Shown here: piece by piece, positions 42,077 through 50,184 of the stretch
Layout of the letters: every line of letters begins with the position of its first letter
How positions within the stretch are numbered: position 1 is the first letter of the stretch
NCBI RefSeq assembly: GCF_004681185.1
Contig: NZ_SRIF01000010.1
Coordinates: forward strand, 1 to 64,000
Origin: Haloarcula amylovorans
Lineage (GTDB): Archaea; Halobacteriota; Halobacteria; Halobacteriales; Haloarculaceae
Reading direction: 5' to 3'
Length of the DNA: 64,000 bases
Notes under the pieces: generated by a model
The model's input: the letters and a program-made list of their open reading frames with translations, nothing else
Database searches by the model: none
What the model was told of the DNA's origin: nothing
Translations under genes and position numbers: made by a program

Positions 42077-42184
42077 GCACCTCGAAGCCGTGCAGTCTTG
42101 CGATTATGTTCTGTTCCGAAGCAAAATCGCTTCGACCCTCTATGTCCCCATTCTACCCGGAACTGAATCAGTGCGATGATAGGG

Positions 42185-42250
42185 GGACACCCAACCATGG
42201 TGTAACACACTGAGGACACCCAAGCGAGACGGGACACCTTGGACACCCAA
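42185..42250 (+). repeat. Four GGACACC repeats
   Basis: Copies begin at 42185, 42214, 42232 and 42241; three of the four read GGACACCCAA. Reverse-orientation copies (GGGTGTCC) occur at 43611-43865, so the lipoprotein gene and its neighbours lie between two opposed arrays. They could be binding sites for a replication or regulatory protein. Confidence 0.45.
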
Positions 42251-42476
42251 CATACTCGATACATCTCGATACCGGGGTGTGGCGATAGCCCGGCAACGGC
42301 CATTGAGACAATCACCTCGACAGCGACGTTGACACCGAGATGACGCGAGCTTCGAACGGGATGTGGTTTGCACAGTATAGATCAACGCAGTAGCACGCCG
42401 GGTAGTACCCTGCCAGAATATCTCAGAATCAGAGCGTGAGATAGCGAGGCTGTATCCGTCCAGAAACGGCCCTCCT

Positions 42477-42490
42477 GAAAGGGTATATGT
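42477..42490 (+). promoter_or_regulatory. Promoter of lipoprotein copy A (BRE and TATA-like box)
   Basis: GAAAGGGTATATGT lies ~30 bp before ATG 42515. The equivalent GAAAGGTTATATATG is at the same distance before the second copy (53441-53455). Conservation and spacing support a leaderless promoter. Confidence 0.6.
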
Positions 42491-42514
42491 GATCACCCTA
42501 TCTATCTAAACATC

Positions 42515-42949
42515 ATGAACCGAAGAAAAGCGCTGAAACACCTCGGAGCCCTTGGTGGGATGTCGGTTCTGGCTGGCTGTGGTAGCGTTGGTGCGTTTCA
42601 GTCACCAGGCGGTGTCACCATCAAATTCGATGGTGATGCGGAACCCAACGAACAACGGACGATCTCGATATCCATCGGAACATACGATCCACAAGTCGCG
42701 CTCGAGTCTGGCTCAGCCCCTCCGGAGTGGCGTCAAGATGTTCGATTTCAGACCCTCTATCGGGTAACTCCCGGCGAGCAACTCCAGCCAAACATATTCA
42801 TTGACGAACCGGGACAGTATCGGTTTGATGTCTGGGTAGAAGATAGAGGGGCGATTGGAACAGAGGTCACAATTACAGCGAAGGGAGAATTGGCAGAACA
42901 ACATACTATCGTAATTTCGTCCGAAGGACTGCAACACGAGCAGTCATAG
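42515..42949 (+). CDS. Tat lipoprotein, copy A of a duplicated gene
   Basis: The product has 144 residues. It has Arg3-Arg4 and a lipobox ending Leu-Ala-Gly-Cys22, then a single beta-sandwich-like domain with Val-Thr-Ile-Lys-Phe-Asp-Gly, Ile-Phe-Ile-Asp-Glu-Pro-Gly-Gln-Tyr-Arg-Phe-Asp-Val and Thr-Ile-Val-Ile-Ser-Ser-Glu-Gly. A close relative (about 80% identical by eye) lies at 53479-53913, and similarity extends through the upstream ~130 bp and ~200 bp downstream. Function unknown. Confidence 0.8.
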   Translation: MNRRKALKHLGALGGMSVLAGCGSVGAFQSPGGVTIKFDGDAEPNEQRTISISIGTYDPQVALESGSAPPEWRQDVRFQTLYRVTPGEQLQPNIFIDEPGQYRFDVWVEDRGAIGTEVTITAKGELAEQHTIVISSEGLQHEQS

Positions 42950-43013
42950 AGGTTCTCTCTGGGTACAGGAACTCAGCACCTGCAGACGCAGTAGCGACAG
43001 CGTAGCGACGATT

Positions 43014-43152
43014 GGCGGTAAACGATACAGCCAGCGAAAAGTGCTATCATACCGAGGAAAACGACTAACATGCTTTTTCCTCGCTGTACGAGTATTTCCT
43101 TCTCAGAGACGGCAGCACTCTCAAACCGGTTTTCTGAACTAAGATCAACCAA
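43014..43152 (-). pseudogene. Truncated copy of the small membrane protein gene at 53966-54190
   Basis: On the minus strand the codons read Leu-Val-Asp-Leu-Ser-Ser-Glu-Asn-Arg-Phe-Glu, then Gln-Arg-Gly-Lys-Ser-Met-Leu-Val-Val-Phe-Leu-Gly-Met-Ile. This matches the C-terminal half of the intact gene behind lipoprotein copy B. The N-terminal half is missing and the stop codon has become Tyr. So this copy of the duplicated segment has lost its second gene. Confidence 0.6.
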
Positions 43153-43204
43153 TACAGTGGTTCTACAGATAGCTTCAAACGAGATGTGTTGATTTGGGTT
43201 CCTG

Positions 43205-43423
43205 TTAGAATATCAGCCCTACAAGCGAGAAGACAAAGAATAGGCCAGCAACGACACTCATGAGTCCTACAATCAATAGTGGGATTGCAATCCAGTCAGA
43301 AAAATCACCGTCGAGAAACGCTCTAATTAGTGGAATACCAACCTTGAAAGCAATATATGCTCCCGCGATTACTAACAGGAGGCCTACGATCCCACTTGTG
43401 TCTTGCACCACAGTAGCTAGCAT
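43205..43423 (-). CDS. Small two-helix membrane protein
   Basis: The product has 72 residues: hydrophobic segments at about 12-34 and 46-70 with a short acidic loop (Asp-Gly-Asp-Phe-Ser-Asp-Trp) between. Family unknown. The composition is normal for a membrane microprotein and the region around it is A/T-rich. Confidence 0.5.
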   Translation of the reverse strand: MLATVVQDTSGIVGLLLVIAGAYIAFKVGIPLIRAFLDGDFSDWIAIPLLIVGLMSVVAGLFFVFSLVGLIF

Positions 43424-44222
43424 TAGTCATCAATTTATTTTACTCTTTTACCATGATTTAGATCGATTACTCTCCTGTTCTCTCTAACGGGTCATTCGAC
43501 AGTTTCTCGAGGAAACTACTGACAACCCAACGGCGTGGCAACCCCTGTTCTTCCACGGAAAGTCGTCGACGTCCATCGAGATACTCTTCGACCTTCGAGT
43601 AGGGTCACGAGGTGTCCCTGCGCTATCTGTTCGGTGGGACGTTTGGTTGGAACAGCCGCTATGGAGGGCCCGAGAACGCCAACCGAGTAGTGTCGTCAGT
43701 CCATGACCGGCGAGTCTAGTGGGTGTCCCTCCTTCGGTAGGACTGTCGGCGATTGACGTCTCGCTCTCTTTGTCGATGCCAACAGTTGACCGGGTGGACC
43801 GGGTGGGGTGTCCATCGTCTCGTCCCGGCTAGGGTGTCTGACTGTCGTGACGACCTCGGGTGTCCGTCCTGTCTCCGAGTCCGTCGATGCTGCCGGTGAC
43901 GATCGCTTTGACGTCGGCCGCGTGTGTCATGGTCCAACGTTGGATAGCGAACCGATGTTGGTAGGTCGGGCACGGCGACGGCGTTGTTCGCTAAGTCGGC
44001 AGGTGTGACAGCCGCCGGTCGGCACTCTTGACGGTAGTCTTGATGACGTCGACGAACTCTAGTTGGGACATCAGTAGCAGTAGAGCTTTGATCAAGTCGC
44101 CTCGGCATCCCTCTGAAGAGGGCCGTAACGAGACAATCGCGAGTTCGATCGCGGTTCAGTTCCAGTCATTGTCGCCCACAAGTGGCGCAACATGTAACAG
44201 CAGTGAGCCTGTACAACCGAGT
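43424..44222. other. Non-coding gap with five GGTGTCC repeats
   Basis: GGTGTCC copies lie at 43611, 43722, 43807 and 43859, with GGGTGTCT at 43832. They are in the reverse orientation of the array at 42185-42250. An open frame on the minus strand (43716-44108) is Arg/His/Thr-rich and probably not real. Around 44.09-44.20 kb nothing else is seen up to the AbrB-type gene. Confidence 0.4.
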
Positions 44223-44492
44223 ATGGCAGCCGACGACGCACCCGAGGAAACAAAGGTCAGCGACCGTGGGATGGTGACGATTCCGGCGTCGCTTCGCCGG
44301 CGTCTCGACATCGAACCGGGCGACAAACTTCGCTGGGATGCCGACGACGAGGGGAACCTCTCGGTGGAGGTCGTCAAGCAAAATTACGGTGCGTTCGACG
44401 ATTTTGAGCCAGTTCCGATGGGCGGCGATGGATCGGAGACACACGATCTCGGCGGGTATGAGGACGATGCCGCTTTCTCGGAGTCCAAGTGA
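44223..44492 (+). CDS. AbrB/SpoVT-type antitoxin (VapB-like)
   Basis: The product has 89 residues from ATG 44223; the frame is open further upstream but that part lacks the acidic composition. The swapped-hairpin AbrB fold is clear: Val-Ser-Asp-Arg-Gly-Met-Val-Thr-Ile-Pro-Ala-Ser-Leu-Arg-Arg-Arg-Leu-Asp-Ile-Glu-Pro-Gly-Asp-Lys-Leu. The C-terminal ~35 acidic residues should wrap the toxin. Its stop overlaps the start of the PIN-domain gene. Confidence 0.85.
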   Translation: MAADDAPEETKVSDRGMVTIPASLRRRLDIEPGDKLRWDADDEGNLSVEVVKQNYGAFDDFEPVPMGGDGSETHDLGGYEDDAAFSESK

Positions 44493-44920
44493 TGGCAGTT
44501 GCGGTCGTCGATACGGGTGTTCTCATCGGGATGGCAGATACCGAGGACCAGCATCACGACGTCGCGATGGAAATCGTCCGTGGCATGGATCACGGCGAGT
44601 TGCCGACGGGTCGAGTGACGAACTATATTCTCTTGGAAACGCTAAACTGGATTCATAGTAGAAAGCGTCACGACACGGCTGTCGAGGCGTATCGACGGTT
44701 GAATCAGTCCGCTGGGTTCGAGGTGCTTCAGGCAGCACAGAAAGATTTCACCAGTGCGGTTTCGCTGTTCGAAACATATGATGGGCTCTCCTTCGGGGAT
44801 GCGACTATCGTTGCGTACATGCACCGAGAAGAGATCGAATATCTGTACTCGTTCGACAACGACTTTGATGTGATCGAGGACATCACTCGGCTGGCGACGC
44901 CGGCGAATCCGTTTAGTTGA
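44492..44920 (+). CDS. PIN-domain ribonuclease toxin (VapC-like)
   Basis: The product has 142 residues from ATG 44492 (a GTG one codon upstream is also possible). Acidic PIN residues are visible: Asp7 (Val-Val-Asp-Thr-Gly-Val-Leu), Glu in Leu-Leu-Glu-Thr-Leu, Asp in Ser-Phe-Gly-Asp-Ala-Thr, and Asp in Ser-Phe-Asp-Asn-Asp-Phe-Asp. It should be an Mg2+-dependent RNase held inactive by the preceding AbrB-type protein. Confidence 0.87.
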   Translation: MAVAVVDTGVLIGMADTEDQHHDVAMEIVRGMDHGELPTGRVTNYILLETLNWIHSRKRHDTAVEAYRRLNQSAGFEVLQAAQKDFTSAVSLFETYDGLSFGDATIVAYMHREEIEYLYSFDNDFDVIEDITRLATPANPFS

Positions 44921-45132
44921 GGTCGCTGGTAGCGTGTCCCGTTCTCGTTATTCTCCTAATCTGATATTTTTGCTAGTCGCGTTAGCTTTGCTGTGACTGT
45001 AGTCGGCCTGTGGAACACAGTGATTTCGTCCCTCGTACCCCACCCTTCCTTTGGACGATTTTGGAGGTGCGGAGACCGATATAACGGTCACAAAATTCCG
45101 AAGCGCGGTATAGGGCTGGATTGCGGCCGTAA

Positions 45133-45357
45133 CATCCAGCCTCAGGATTTCGTCGTGGGTCTTGGATTCGTGGATGCAGCCTTAGAGCGTCTTAAACTGG
45201 TGAATATTGCACTTAGGTATGCTAATTATGGATTTGTTACGATTCCAACCTTAGGTTTCGAAGTTCGTGTTACTATTCCAACCTTAGGATTGACGGCCGA
45301 AAACCGCTAAGACGGCCGATTTACTGCCGGAGCGCTCTGTTATCCAGCCTCAGGATT
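45133..45357 (+). repeat. Four copies of a 17-bp motif with a CCTYAGG core
   Basis: Copies start at 45133, 45241, 45275 and 45341 and fit WTCCARCCTYAGGWT. Two read with CCAGCCTCAGG and two with CCAACCTTAGG, so they form an outer and an inner pair. A weaker copy lies near 45206. The core is palindromic. The surrounding frame encodes a repetitive peptide but has no other sign of being a gene. A binding-site cluster is plausible. Confidence 0.45.
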
Positions 45358-45824
45358 GGCTTGTTTTGTTGTGAGGATTGTAATCGCTGTACTTCTCTGA
45401 ATTGTTATAGGACGAGGCTGTTTGCGGTCGGTCAGCAAGCGAAAGCGACGCAGTGAGGCTGCGACCAGTAATCCGCTACTGCCATGCATTAGATCGGCGT
45501 CTGGACAGTCCAGGTATGGGATGACACAGTGAGGGGTGAAGTTCAATGGGGTTACTGCAGTCTGTGTCTCACTGCATGATTCACGCTCCATCTCTCCTCA
45601 CCGTCGTAGTTCGCCGATCGATCACGGGACCAGAGTAGATCCTAGTCTGGTGTCTCGACGTTGGTCGGTTAGTCGTCCGTGGTTGCTGTGTCGAGGTTGT
45701 CGAGAAGGGTATCAAGATGAGTCACTGCTGATCGTAGGTTGTGGCCGCCGCTCATTCAGTGACGTCCTGTTTCCTTCTTGACGTTGTGCAAGTGCTGTTT
45801 CGGTGTAGGAATGGCTGCGCATCT
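45358..45824. other. Non-coding gap
   Basis: No supported gene between the CCTYAGG repeats and the third spaced inverted repeat. Short open frames in both strands have no recognisable content. The piece near 45420-45500 might be remnant coding sequence but I cannot assign it. Confidence 0.3.
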
Positions 45825-45825
45825 G

Positions 45826-45867
45826 CTAACCAACAGCGGGCTGTATATCCTTCGCACTGTTGGTTAG
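45826..45867. promoter_or_regulatory. Spaced inverted repeat, copy 3
   Basis: CTAACCAAC and GTTGGTTAG are 24 bp apart; here the arms extend to 12 bp (GCTAACCAACAG with CTGTTGGTTAGC). It lies ~80 bp upstream of a lipoprotein gene and, unlike the other two copies, not beside a PadR gene. Confidence 0.55.
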
Positions 45868-45948
45868 CTAGCGTCTCTTCACGCAAGAGGGTCAAAGCGA
45901 AACTGGAGCGACCCCCAGTTGTTTATTTACCTGGTGTGAGGTTCGGGT

Positions 45949-46470
45949 ATGCGTCGACGAGCCCTCCTCGCCGCCGTCACTGGTGGTGTCACGCTCGCTG
46001 GCTGTCTCAGTGAGACGGACATATCTACTGAACCGTCGACAACTCCCAGCAGTGCTGATCAGACGTCTGCCTCTTCGCCCGCAAAGCCACAGAACACGCC
46101 GACTGCGATCCAGCAGACTGCCGCCGGTGTCACGGCAACCTTCCGGGTCGTCGATAGTCACGCCCCGACCGAGGAGGATGTTAATGCGACCTTCAATGGG
46201 CAGCACGTGACTGTGACCGGGAGCATGGATCCTGCTCGCTGTAACAAACCGACGCTGGAGTCCGTCAGCTACGCTGTCGATGCTGGGCGCCTCACCCTCG
46301 TTGTTGGAGAGTATTCACCCTATGGCGAGACGGCGACCGTCGAGTGTGGGAACGCGAGCTACGACTTCCGGTGTGTCGTGACGGTTACCGAGGGGCAACC
46401 ACACGTCATCGAGGTAACCTACGATACGCCAGAGAGCGCCGACCACGTTTTCACTGTCGACCGAAAGTGA
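45949..46470 (+). CDS. Tat lipoprotein, family unknown
   Basis: The product has 173 residues. Arg2-Arg3-Arg4 and a lipobox ending Leu-Ala-Gly-Cys19 are followed by a Ser/Thr/Pro linker to about residue 60. A ~110-residue beta-rich domain has three Cys (Arg-Cys-Asn-Lys-Pro, Glu-Cys-Gly and Arg-Cys-Val). A TATA-like TTTATTTA at 45922-45929 is ~25 bp before the start, fitting a leaderless transcript. Function unknown. Confidence 0.75.
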   Translation: MRRRALLAAVTGGVTLAGCLSETDISTEPSTTPSSADQTSASSPAKPQNTPTAIQQTAAGVTATFRVVDSHAPTEEDVNATFNGQHVTVTGSMDPARCNKPTLESVSYAVDAGRLTLVVGEYSPYGETATVECGNASYDFRCVVTVTEGQPHVIEVTYDTPESADHVFTVDRK

Positions 46471-46515
46471 GTCGATGGTACCGAGTCGGCATCGCTGGTG
46501 AGCGGAGATAGCGTT

Positions 46516-46539
46516 TTGTGTTTGTGTACACAAACACAA
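46516..46539. promoter_or_regulatory. 24-bp perfect palindrome, operator of the second VapBC pair
   Basis: TTGTGTTTGTGT is followed directly by its reverse complement. The site ends 3 bp before ATG 46543, so a bound protein would cover the transcription start of a leaderless mRNA. VapB proteins usually repress their own promoter through such palindromes. Confidence 0.7.
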
Positions 46540-46542
46540 GAC

Positions 46543-46845
46543 ATGGGAACGAAAACCATCGGCGTTCGGGACGACGTCTATGAGCGCCTGAAAGCCAGAA
46601 AGCGCGAGGGTGAGAGTTTCACGGAATTGATGGACAGGCTGTTAGACGAATCGCCAGGCGACTGGCGCGACGGGTTTGGGGGGCTCGAATCGGAAGCGGC
46701 GGCGGACCTCGAACGCATTGCCGCCGAGTCTCGCACTAACATGAGTAGCGGCCTCGCGACACGCCAGCAAGAAGCGCTCGAAGAACTCGCCGATGCGATG
46801 GAGACAGAGACAGAGTCTACGGGCGGGGAAGGGGACGACGAGTGA
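46543..46845 (+). CDS. VapB-type antitoxin
   Basis: The product has 100 residues. The N-terminus reads Thr-Lys-Thr-Ile-Gly-Val-Arg-Asp-Asp-Val-Tyr-Glu-Arg-Leu-Lys, the strand and first helix of a haloarchaeal/archaeal VapB ribbon-helix-helix domain, with Glu-Ser-Phe-Thr-Glu-Leu-Met-Asp-Arg-Leu-Leu as second helix. The C-terminal half is acidic and helical for toxin binding. The gene ends with GTGA overlapping the VapC start. Confidence 0.8.
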   Translation: MGTKTIGVRDDVYERLKARKREGESFTELMDRLLDESPGDWRDGFGGLESEAAADLERIAAESRTNMSSGLATRQQEALEELADAMETETESTGGEGDDE

Positions 46846-47243
46846 AACTCCTCGATACGACGTTTCTCATCCATTATTGGGCTGGCCGAGAGTCGGTCGC
46901 GGACTACCTGACGGCCCACGACGACCAGGAGTTCGTGACGACGACGCTGAATATGAAGGAACTCGCGGTTGGGCGGGCGATACAGGGGCAACTCAGCCCT
47001 GCTGAACTGCGTGCGAAGTTCGAATGGACGACTATCATTCCCTTTCAGTTCGAACATGCCATTGCCGCCGGGAAAATGGAAGCCAGCCTGCGCCAAGATG
47101 ACAAGCTGAATCAGGACAAGATCAACGCCCTCACTGGTGATCTCCTGATTGCAGCCGTCGCGAAAGAACTTGGGGCGACTGTCGTGACGCAGAATACGGC
47201 TGATTTCGAGGTACTCGACGGTGTGAAAGTCGAATCGTATTGA
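46842..47243 (+). CDS. PIN-domain ribonuclease toxin (VapC-like)
   Basis: The product has 133 residues and starts with GTG overlapping the antitoxin stop. PIN residues are Asp5 (Lys-Leu-Leu-Asp-Thr-Thr-Phe-Leu-Ile), Glu in Asn-Met-Lys-Glu-Leu-Ala, Asp in Thr-Gly-Asp-Leu-Leu-Ile-Ala, and Asn/Asp in Thr-Gln-Asn-Thr-Ala-Asp-Phe. This is the complete active-site set. It belongs to a different subgroup from the VapC at 44.5 kb. Confidence 0.87.
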   Translation: MKLLDTTFLIHYWAGRESVADYLTAHDDQEFVTTTLNMKELAVGRAIQGQLSPAELRAKFEWTTIIPFQFEHAIAAGKMEASLRQDDKLNQDKINALTGDLLIAAVAKELGATVVTQNTADFEVLDGVKVESY

Positions 47244-47337
47244 AACGCTTGGTACGCGTCAGCCACCCCATTGCGGCTTCGGCTCGAATTCACTAGCGAC
47301 GTTCGTCGATTACATCGGTGGGAATAGAGAGAACGTG

Positions 47338-48300
47338 TTACGCGATAGTCAGGCCCTGCTCGGCTTCGAGCAGTTCGTGGTAGCGGTTGCGGATGGTGAC
47401 TTCGGAGATGTCCGCAACCTCGCTTACAGCCATCTGTGTCACCTTCTCGTTGGTCAGCAGCGAGGCGGCGTACACCGCGGCGGCGGCGAGGCCGACGGGA
47501 GACTTTCCGGAGTGAACGCCTTGTTCCTTGGCGTTCTGGAGGAGTTGGCGAGCGCGATGTTCGGCTTCATCGGAGAGTTCGAGATCCGAGGCGAAGCGCG
47601 GGACGTAGCTCTCGGGGTCGGCGGGTTTGATTTCCAGTCCGAGTTCGCGAACGACGTAGCGGTACGTGCGGGCGATCTCGCTCTTCTCGACGCGAGACAC
47701 TTCTGTGATCTCATCGAGTGAGCGCGGGACGCCAGCCTGTCGGGCGGCAGCGTACACCGACGCCGTCGAGACGCCCTCGATGGAGCGACCGGGCAGGAGG
47801 TTCTCGTCCAAGGCGCGGCGGTAGATGACACTGGCGGTCTCGCGGACGTTCTTCGGTAGGCCAAGCCCGGAGGCCATGCGGTCGATCTCGCCCAAAGCCT
47901 GCTTGAGATTCCGCTCTTTGGAGTCACGCGTGCGGAAGCGCTCGTTCCACTTGCGCAGGCGCTGCATCTTCTGGCGTTGCTTGCCCGACAGCGAATTACC
48001 GTAGGCGTCCTTGTTCTGCCAGCTGATGTTAGTCGAGAGGCCCTTGTCATGCATCATGTTCGTCGTCGGCGCGCCGACGCGGGACTTCTCGTCTTTCTCG
48101 TTGGCGTTGAAGGCGCGCCACTCCGGACCGCGGTCGATCTCATCTTCCTCGACGACGAGGCCGCAGTCCTCACAGACCGTCTCGCCGTGTTCGTCGTCTA
48201 CGACGAGCGTTCCGGAACACTCCGGGCAGGCCGTGGAGGTGGATTCCGCAGTCTGTTCGTCTTCGTCGACTCGCTGTTGCGTTTGTGTGCGTTCGCTCAT
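47338..48300 (-). CDS. tfb: Transcription initiation factor B (TFB)
   Basis: The product has 320 residues, the normal length. The zinc ribbon uses Cys25, Cys28, Cys43 and Cys46. The B-reader/linker region follows with Ala-Phe-Asn-Ala-Asn-Glu and Ser-Arg-Val-Gly-Ala-Pro. Two cyclin repeats come at about 125-215 (Gly-Arg-Ser-Ile-Glu-Gly) and 220-315 (Gly-Lys-Ser-Pro-Val-Gly-Leu-Ala-Ala-Ala-Ala), the second ending in the Glu-Val-Thr-Ile-Arg-Asn-Arg-Tyr helix. It recruits RNA polymerase to TBP-TATA complexes. Haloarchaea carry several TFBs for different gene sets, and this extra-core copy may serve the accessory region. Confidence 0.95.
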   Translation of the reverse strand: MSERTQTQQRVDEDEQTAESTSTACPECSGTLVVDDEHGETVCEDCGLVVEEDEIDRGPEWRAFNANEKDEKSRVGAPTTNMMHDKGLSTNISWQNKDAYGNSLSGKQRQKMQRLRKWNERFRTRDSKERNLKQALGEIDRMASGLGLPKNVRETASVIYRRALDENLLPGRSIEGVSTASVYAAARQAGVPRSLDEITEVSRVEKSEIARTYRYVVRELGLEIKPADPESYVPRFASDLELSDEAEHRARQLLQNAKEQGVHSGKSPVGLAAAAVYAASLLTNEKVTQMAVSEVADISEVTIRNRYHELLEAEQGLTIA

Positions 48301-48504
48301 TGGTTGCGAAGGCGAGGCTCACCGGGCAGTGGAACCGACCGTAGACCCCGGCAGCAATCGGTAAGAATGTCTTCGTCCGAAAGTCATGTAGTTCTTGTGG
48401 TACTGTACCGAGAGTGGACGGTTCGAGCTATGAGGCGCATGTTTGTGTATTAGTACGCGACCATTCAAGTAGCGATTATAATGAATCATCCGGGAGGTCC
48501 GGCT

Positions 48505-48776
48505 ATGATTCTCCGCCACTCGCTACCGAACGCGAATTACGGACTGGAACTGCGATGTTGCAGTTCTGTACCGAGAGCATCAATCCGGATTTCGACATGC
48601 CGCGGGCCCACCTTAACGATGAACCCTAGCAAAAGTGGGTTGATCCGCATATTGTCGAGTCGGAGCGGTTGACCACGAATCGGCGGAACAATGTCCGGCT
48701 CAAACAGCTGGGAGAGTTATTGGATCAATTGTTCGATTCGGAAAGTCCTGGCATAGTTTTGCGTGTTGAGTCATTC
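48505..48776 (+). pseudogene. Remnant of a Fic/Doc-like gene (relative of the gene at 55313)
   Basis: The segment reads Ile-Leu-Arg-His-Ser-Leu-Pro-Asn-Ala-Asn-Tyr, then in the neighbouring frame Arg-Thr-Gly-Thr-Ala-Met-Leu-Gln-Phe and Ile-Asn-Pro-Asp-Phe-Asp-Met-Pro. After a TAG stop it gives Trp-Val-Asp-Pro, Glu-Ser-Glu-Arg-Leu-Thr-Thr and Arg-Arg-Asn-Asn-Val. These follow in order the active-site and C-terminal parts of the intact protein at 55.3 kb. The N-terminal half is gone; one frameshift and one stop break the rest. Confidence 0.65.
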
Positions 48777-49718
48777 TACGATGGCGTTTCGGAGCGACTT
48801 CTCGGCTCGGCGGCGGTCGTAATTATCGAGGAACAGATCCGCGAACCGCTCGACAAAGACGGCCGATCGGCCGCCGACATGGGGCGTAATGATGACGTCC
48901 TCTAACTCCCAGAGTGGTGACTCGGGAGGAAGAGGTTCAGTCTCGAAGACATCGAGGCCCGCACCACTAATGTCGCCTGCTTCGAGTGCATCGACGAGGG
49001 CCGCCTCATCTACGATCGGGCCACGGGCAACGTTCACCAGGACAGCTGAGTCGGGAAGGGCGTCGAACGCGGCGGCGGCAACCATGCCTCGTGTGTCCGG
49101 GGTGAGCGGCACTGTCAAAACGAGCAAGTCTGTCTCGGGGAGTACCGATCGCCAATCGTCCGACGCGATGACGCGTTCGTCCGCGAGGACACCCTCGTAG
49201 TCGTCGGGGGACCGTTTCGTGCCGTAGACGTCCATCCCGAATGCGAGGGCGCGCTCTGCGATTGTGTTCCCAATACTCCCGAGACCGACGATGGTCATCG
49301 TCTTTCCTGTCCAGTCGGTGAGCGCTGTACCGTGTTCGCGTTGCCAATCGTGCTCGCGCTGGCTGTCGATGAACGTCGGGAGACCTCGCGAGAGCGCGAA
49401 CGCCAGCGCAAAGACGTGTTCGCTCACCGCGGCGTCGTAGTTGCCGGTGGCGTTTGTGAATGTAATACCGCGTTCCCGGAACGTTTCGACGGGGAACGCC
49501 GTGTAGCCCGAACTCGTTGCCTGCACCCAGTCGCCGCGGTCGAGCCCGGCAAGGAATCGGTCTTCCCAACCGCTTGGATTCGTGACGAACACATCCGCGT
49601 CTGGAAGCGCCAGCAGTGCTTCCTCGGACGTATCGACGCCGCGAACGGTCAGCCCTGCCCGCTGGTTCATGAGATGTTTAGAAATAGGTAGGTCGTGGTA
49701 GACGAGAACGGTAGTCAC
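48771..49718 (-). CDS. D-2-hydroxyacid dehydrogenase
   Basis: The product has 315 residues. An N-terminal substrate domain is followed by a Rossmann domain with Val-Gly-Leu-Gly-Ser-Ile-Gly (about 140-146). The catalytic set of the family is visible: Arg in Asn-Val-Ala-Arg-Gly-Pro, Glu in Asp-Val-Phe-Glu-Thr-Glu-Pro-Leu, and His in Thr-Pro-His-Val-Gly-Gly. It should reduce a 2-keto acid with NAD(P)H, but the substrate cannot be told. It is a metabolic gene among accessory ones, with its 3' end abutting the Fic-like remnant. Confidence 0.9.
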   Translation of the reverse strand: MTTVLVYHDLPISKHLMNQRAGLTVRGVDTSEEALLALPDADVFVTNPSGWEDRFLAGLDRGDWVQATSSGYTAFPVETFRERGITFTNATGNYDAAVSEHVFALAFALSRGLPTFIDSQREHDWQREHGTALTDWTGKTMTIVGLGSIGNTIAERALAFGMDVYGTKRSPDDYEGVLADERVIASDDWRSVLPETDLLVLTVPLTPDTRGMVAAAAFDALPDSAVLVNVARGPIVDEAALVDALEAGDISGAGLDVFETEPLPPESPLWELEDVIITPHVGGRSAVFVERFADLFLDNYDRRRAEKSLRNAIVE

Positions 49719-50127
49719 ATCGCTCCATTGCTCGAAGCTGGGTCAAAAGGATATCGCTACTCGCATATAGGGGTTGTCAGTACGATAGCACTGTCAGGAG
49801 TAGAGCCGATGCTATCGCCTGTTGGATGACACACAGACCGTCGCGAGTTCTGCGGCTCGTCGGACAGCGTCACCGTGTTTTCCCGATGCAACCGATGGTC
49901 GACCAAGCAACGCTCAGAATGTCTCCTCGGCAAGAGTGGCTAGGGAAATACTGGGAATCGTTTTCTCAGTATCGTTAACGCCAGTGACGAGCAGTCGTAG
50001 GGCACCTCTAGTTCGGTCACCCCGCCGATCTCGCCGATAGCGGAACACTGTGTGGCTATCATGGCTGGGCCACCTCTCGAGCGCCATTGCACGGACGGCT
50101 ATTCTGTAGGCGTGCAACAGCCCCAGA

Positions 50128-50184
50128 TGGATTTCGGGGAACGCGATTGACCCTCAGTACAATCATATCTGGTCCCGGAATCCA
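50128..50184. repeat. Hairpin element, copy 1
   Basis: TGGATTTCGGG (50128-50138) pairs with CCCGGAATCCA (50174-50184) at 10 of 11 positions across a 35-bp centre. Two further elements with the same arms follow at 51144-51197 and 51456-51511. Confidence 0.45.

Noticed and set aside
43716..44108. 130-codon minus-strand frame
   Set aside because: Extremely Arg/His/Thr-rich, shaped by the GGTGTCC repeats, no recognisable content.
44993..45310. Frame encoding a repetitive peptide (Thr-Ile-Pro-Thr-Leu-Gly repeats)
   Set aside because: The repetition comes from the DNA motif with the CCTYAGG core; copies differ in frame elsewhere, so it is treated as a DNA repeat.
45133..45357. Possible CRISPR array
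   Set aside because: The repeats are only ~17 bp, unevenly spaced (34, 66 and 108 bp) and no cas genes are present.
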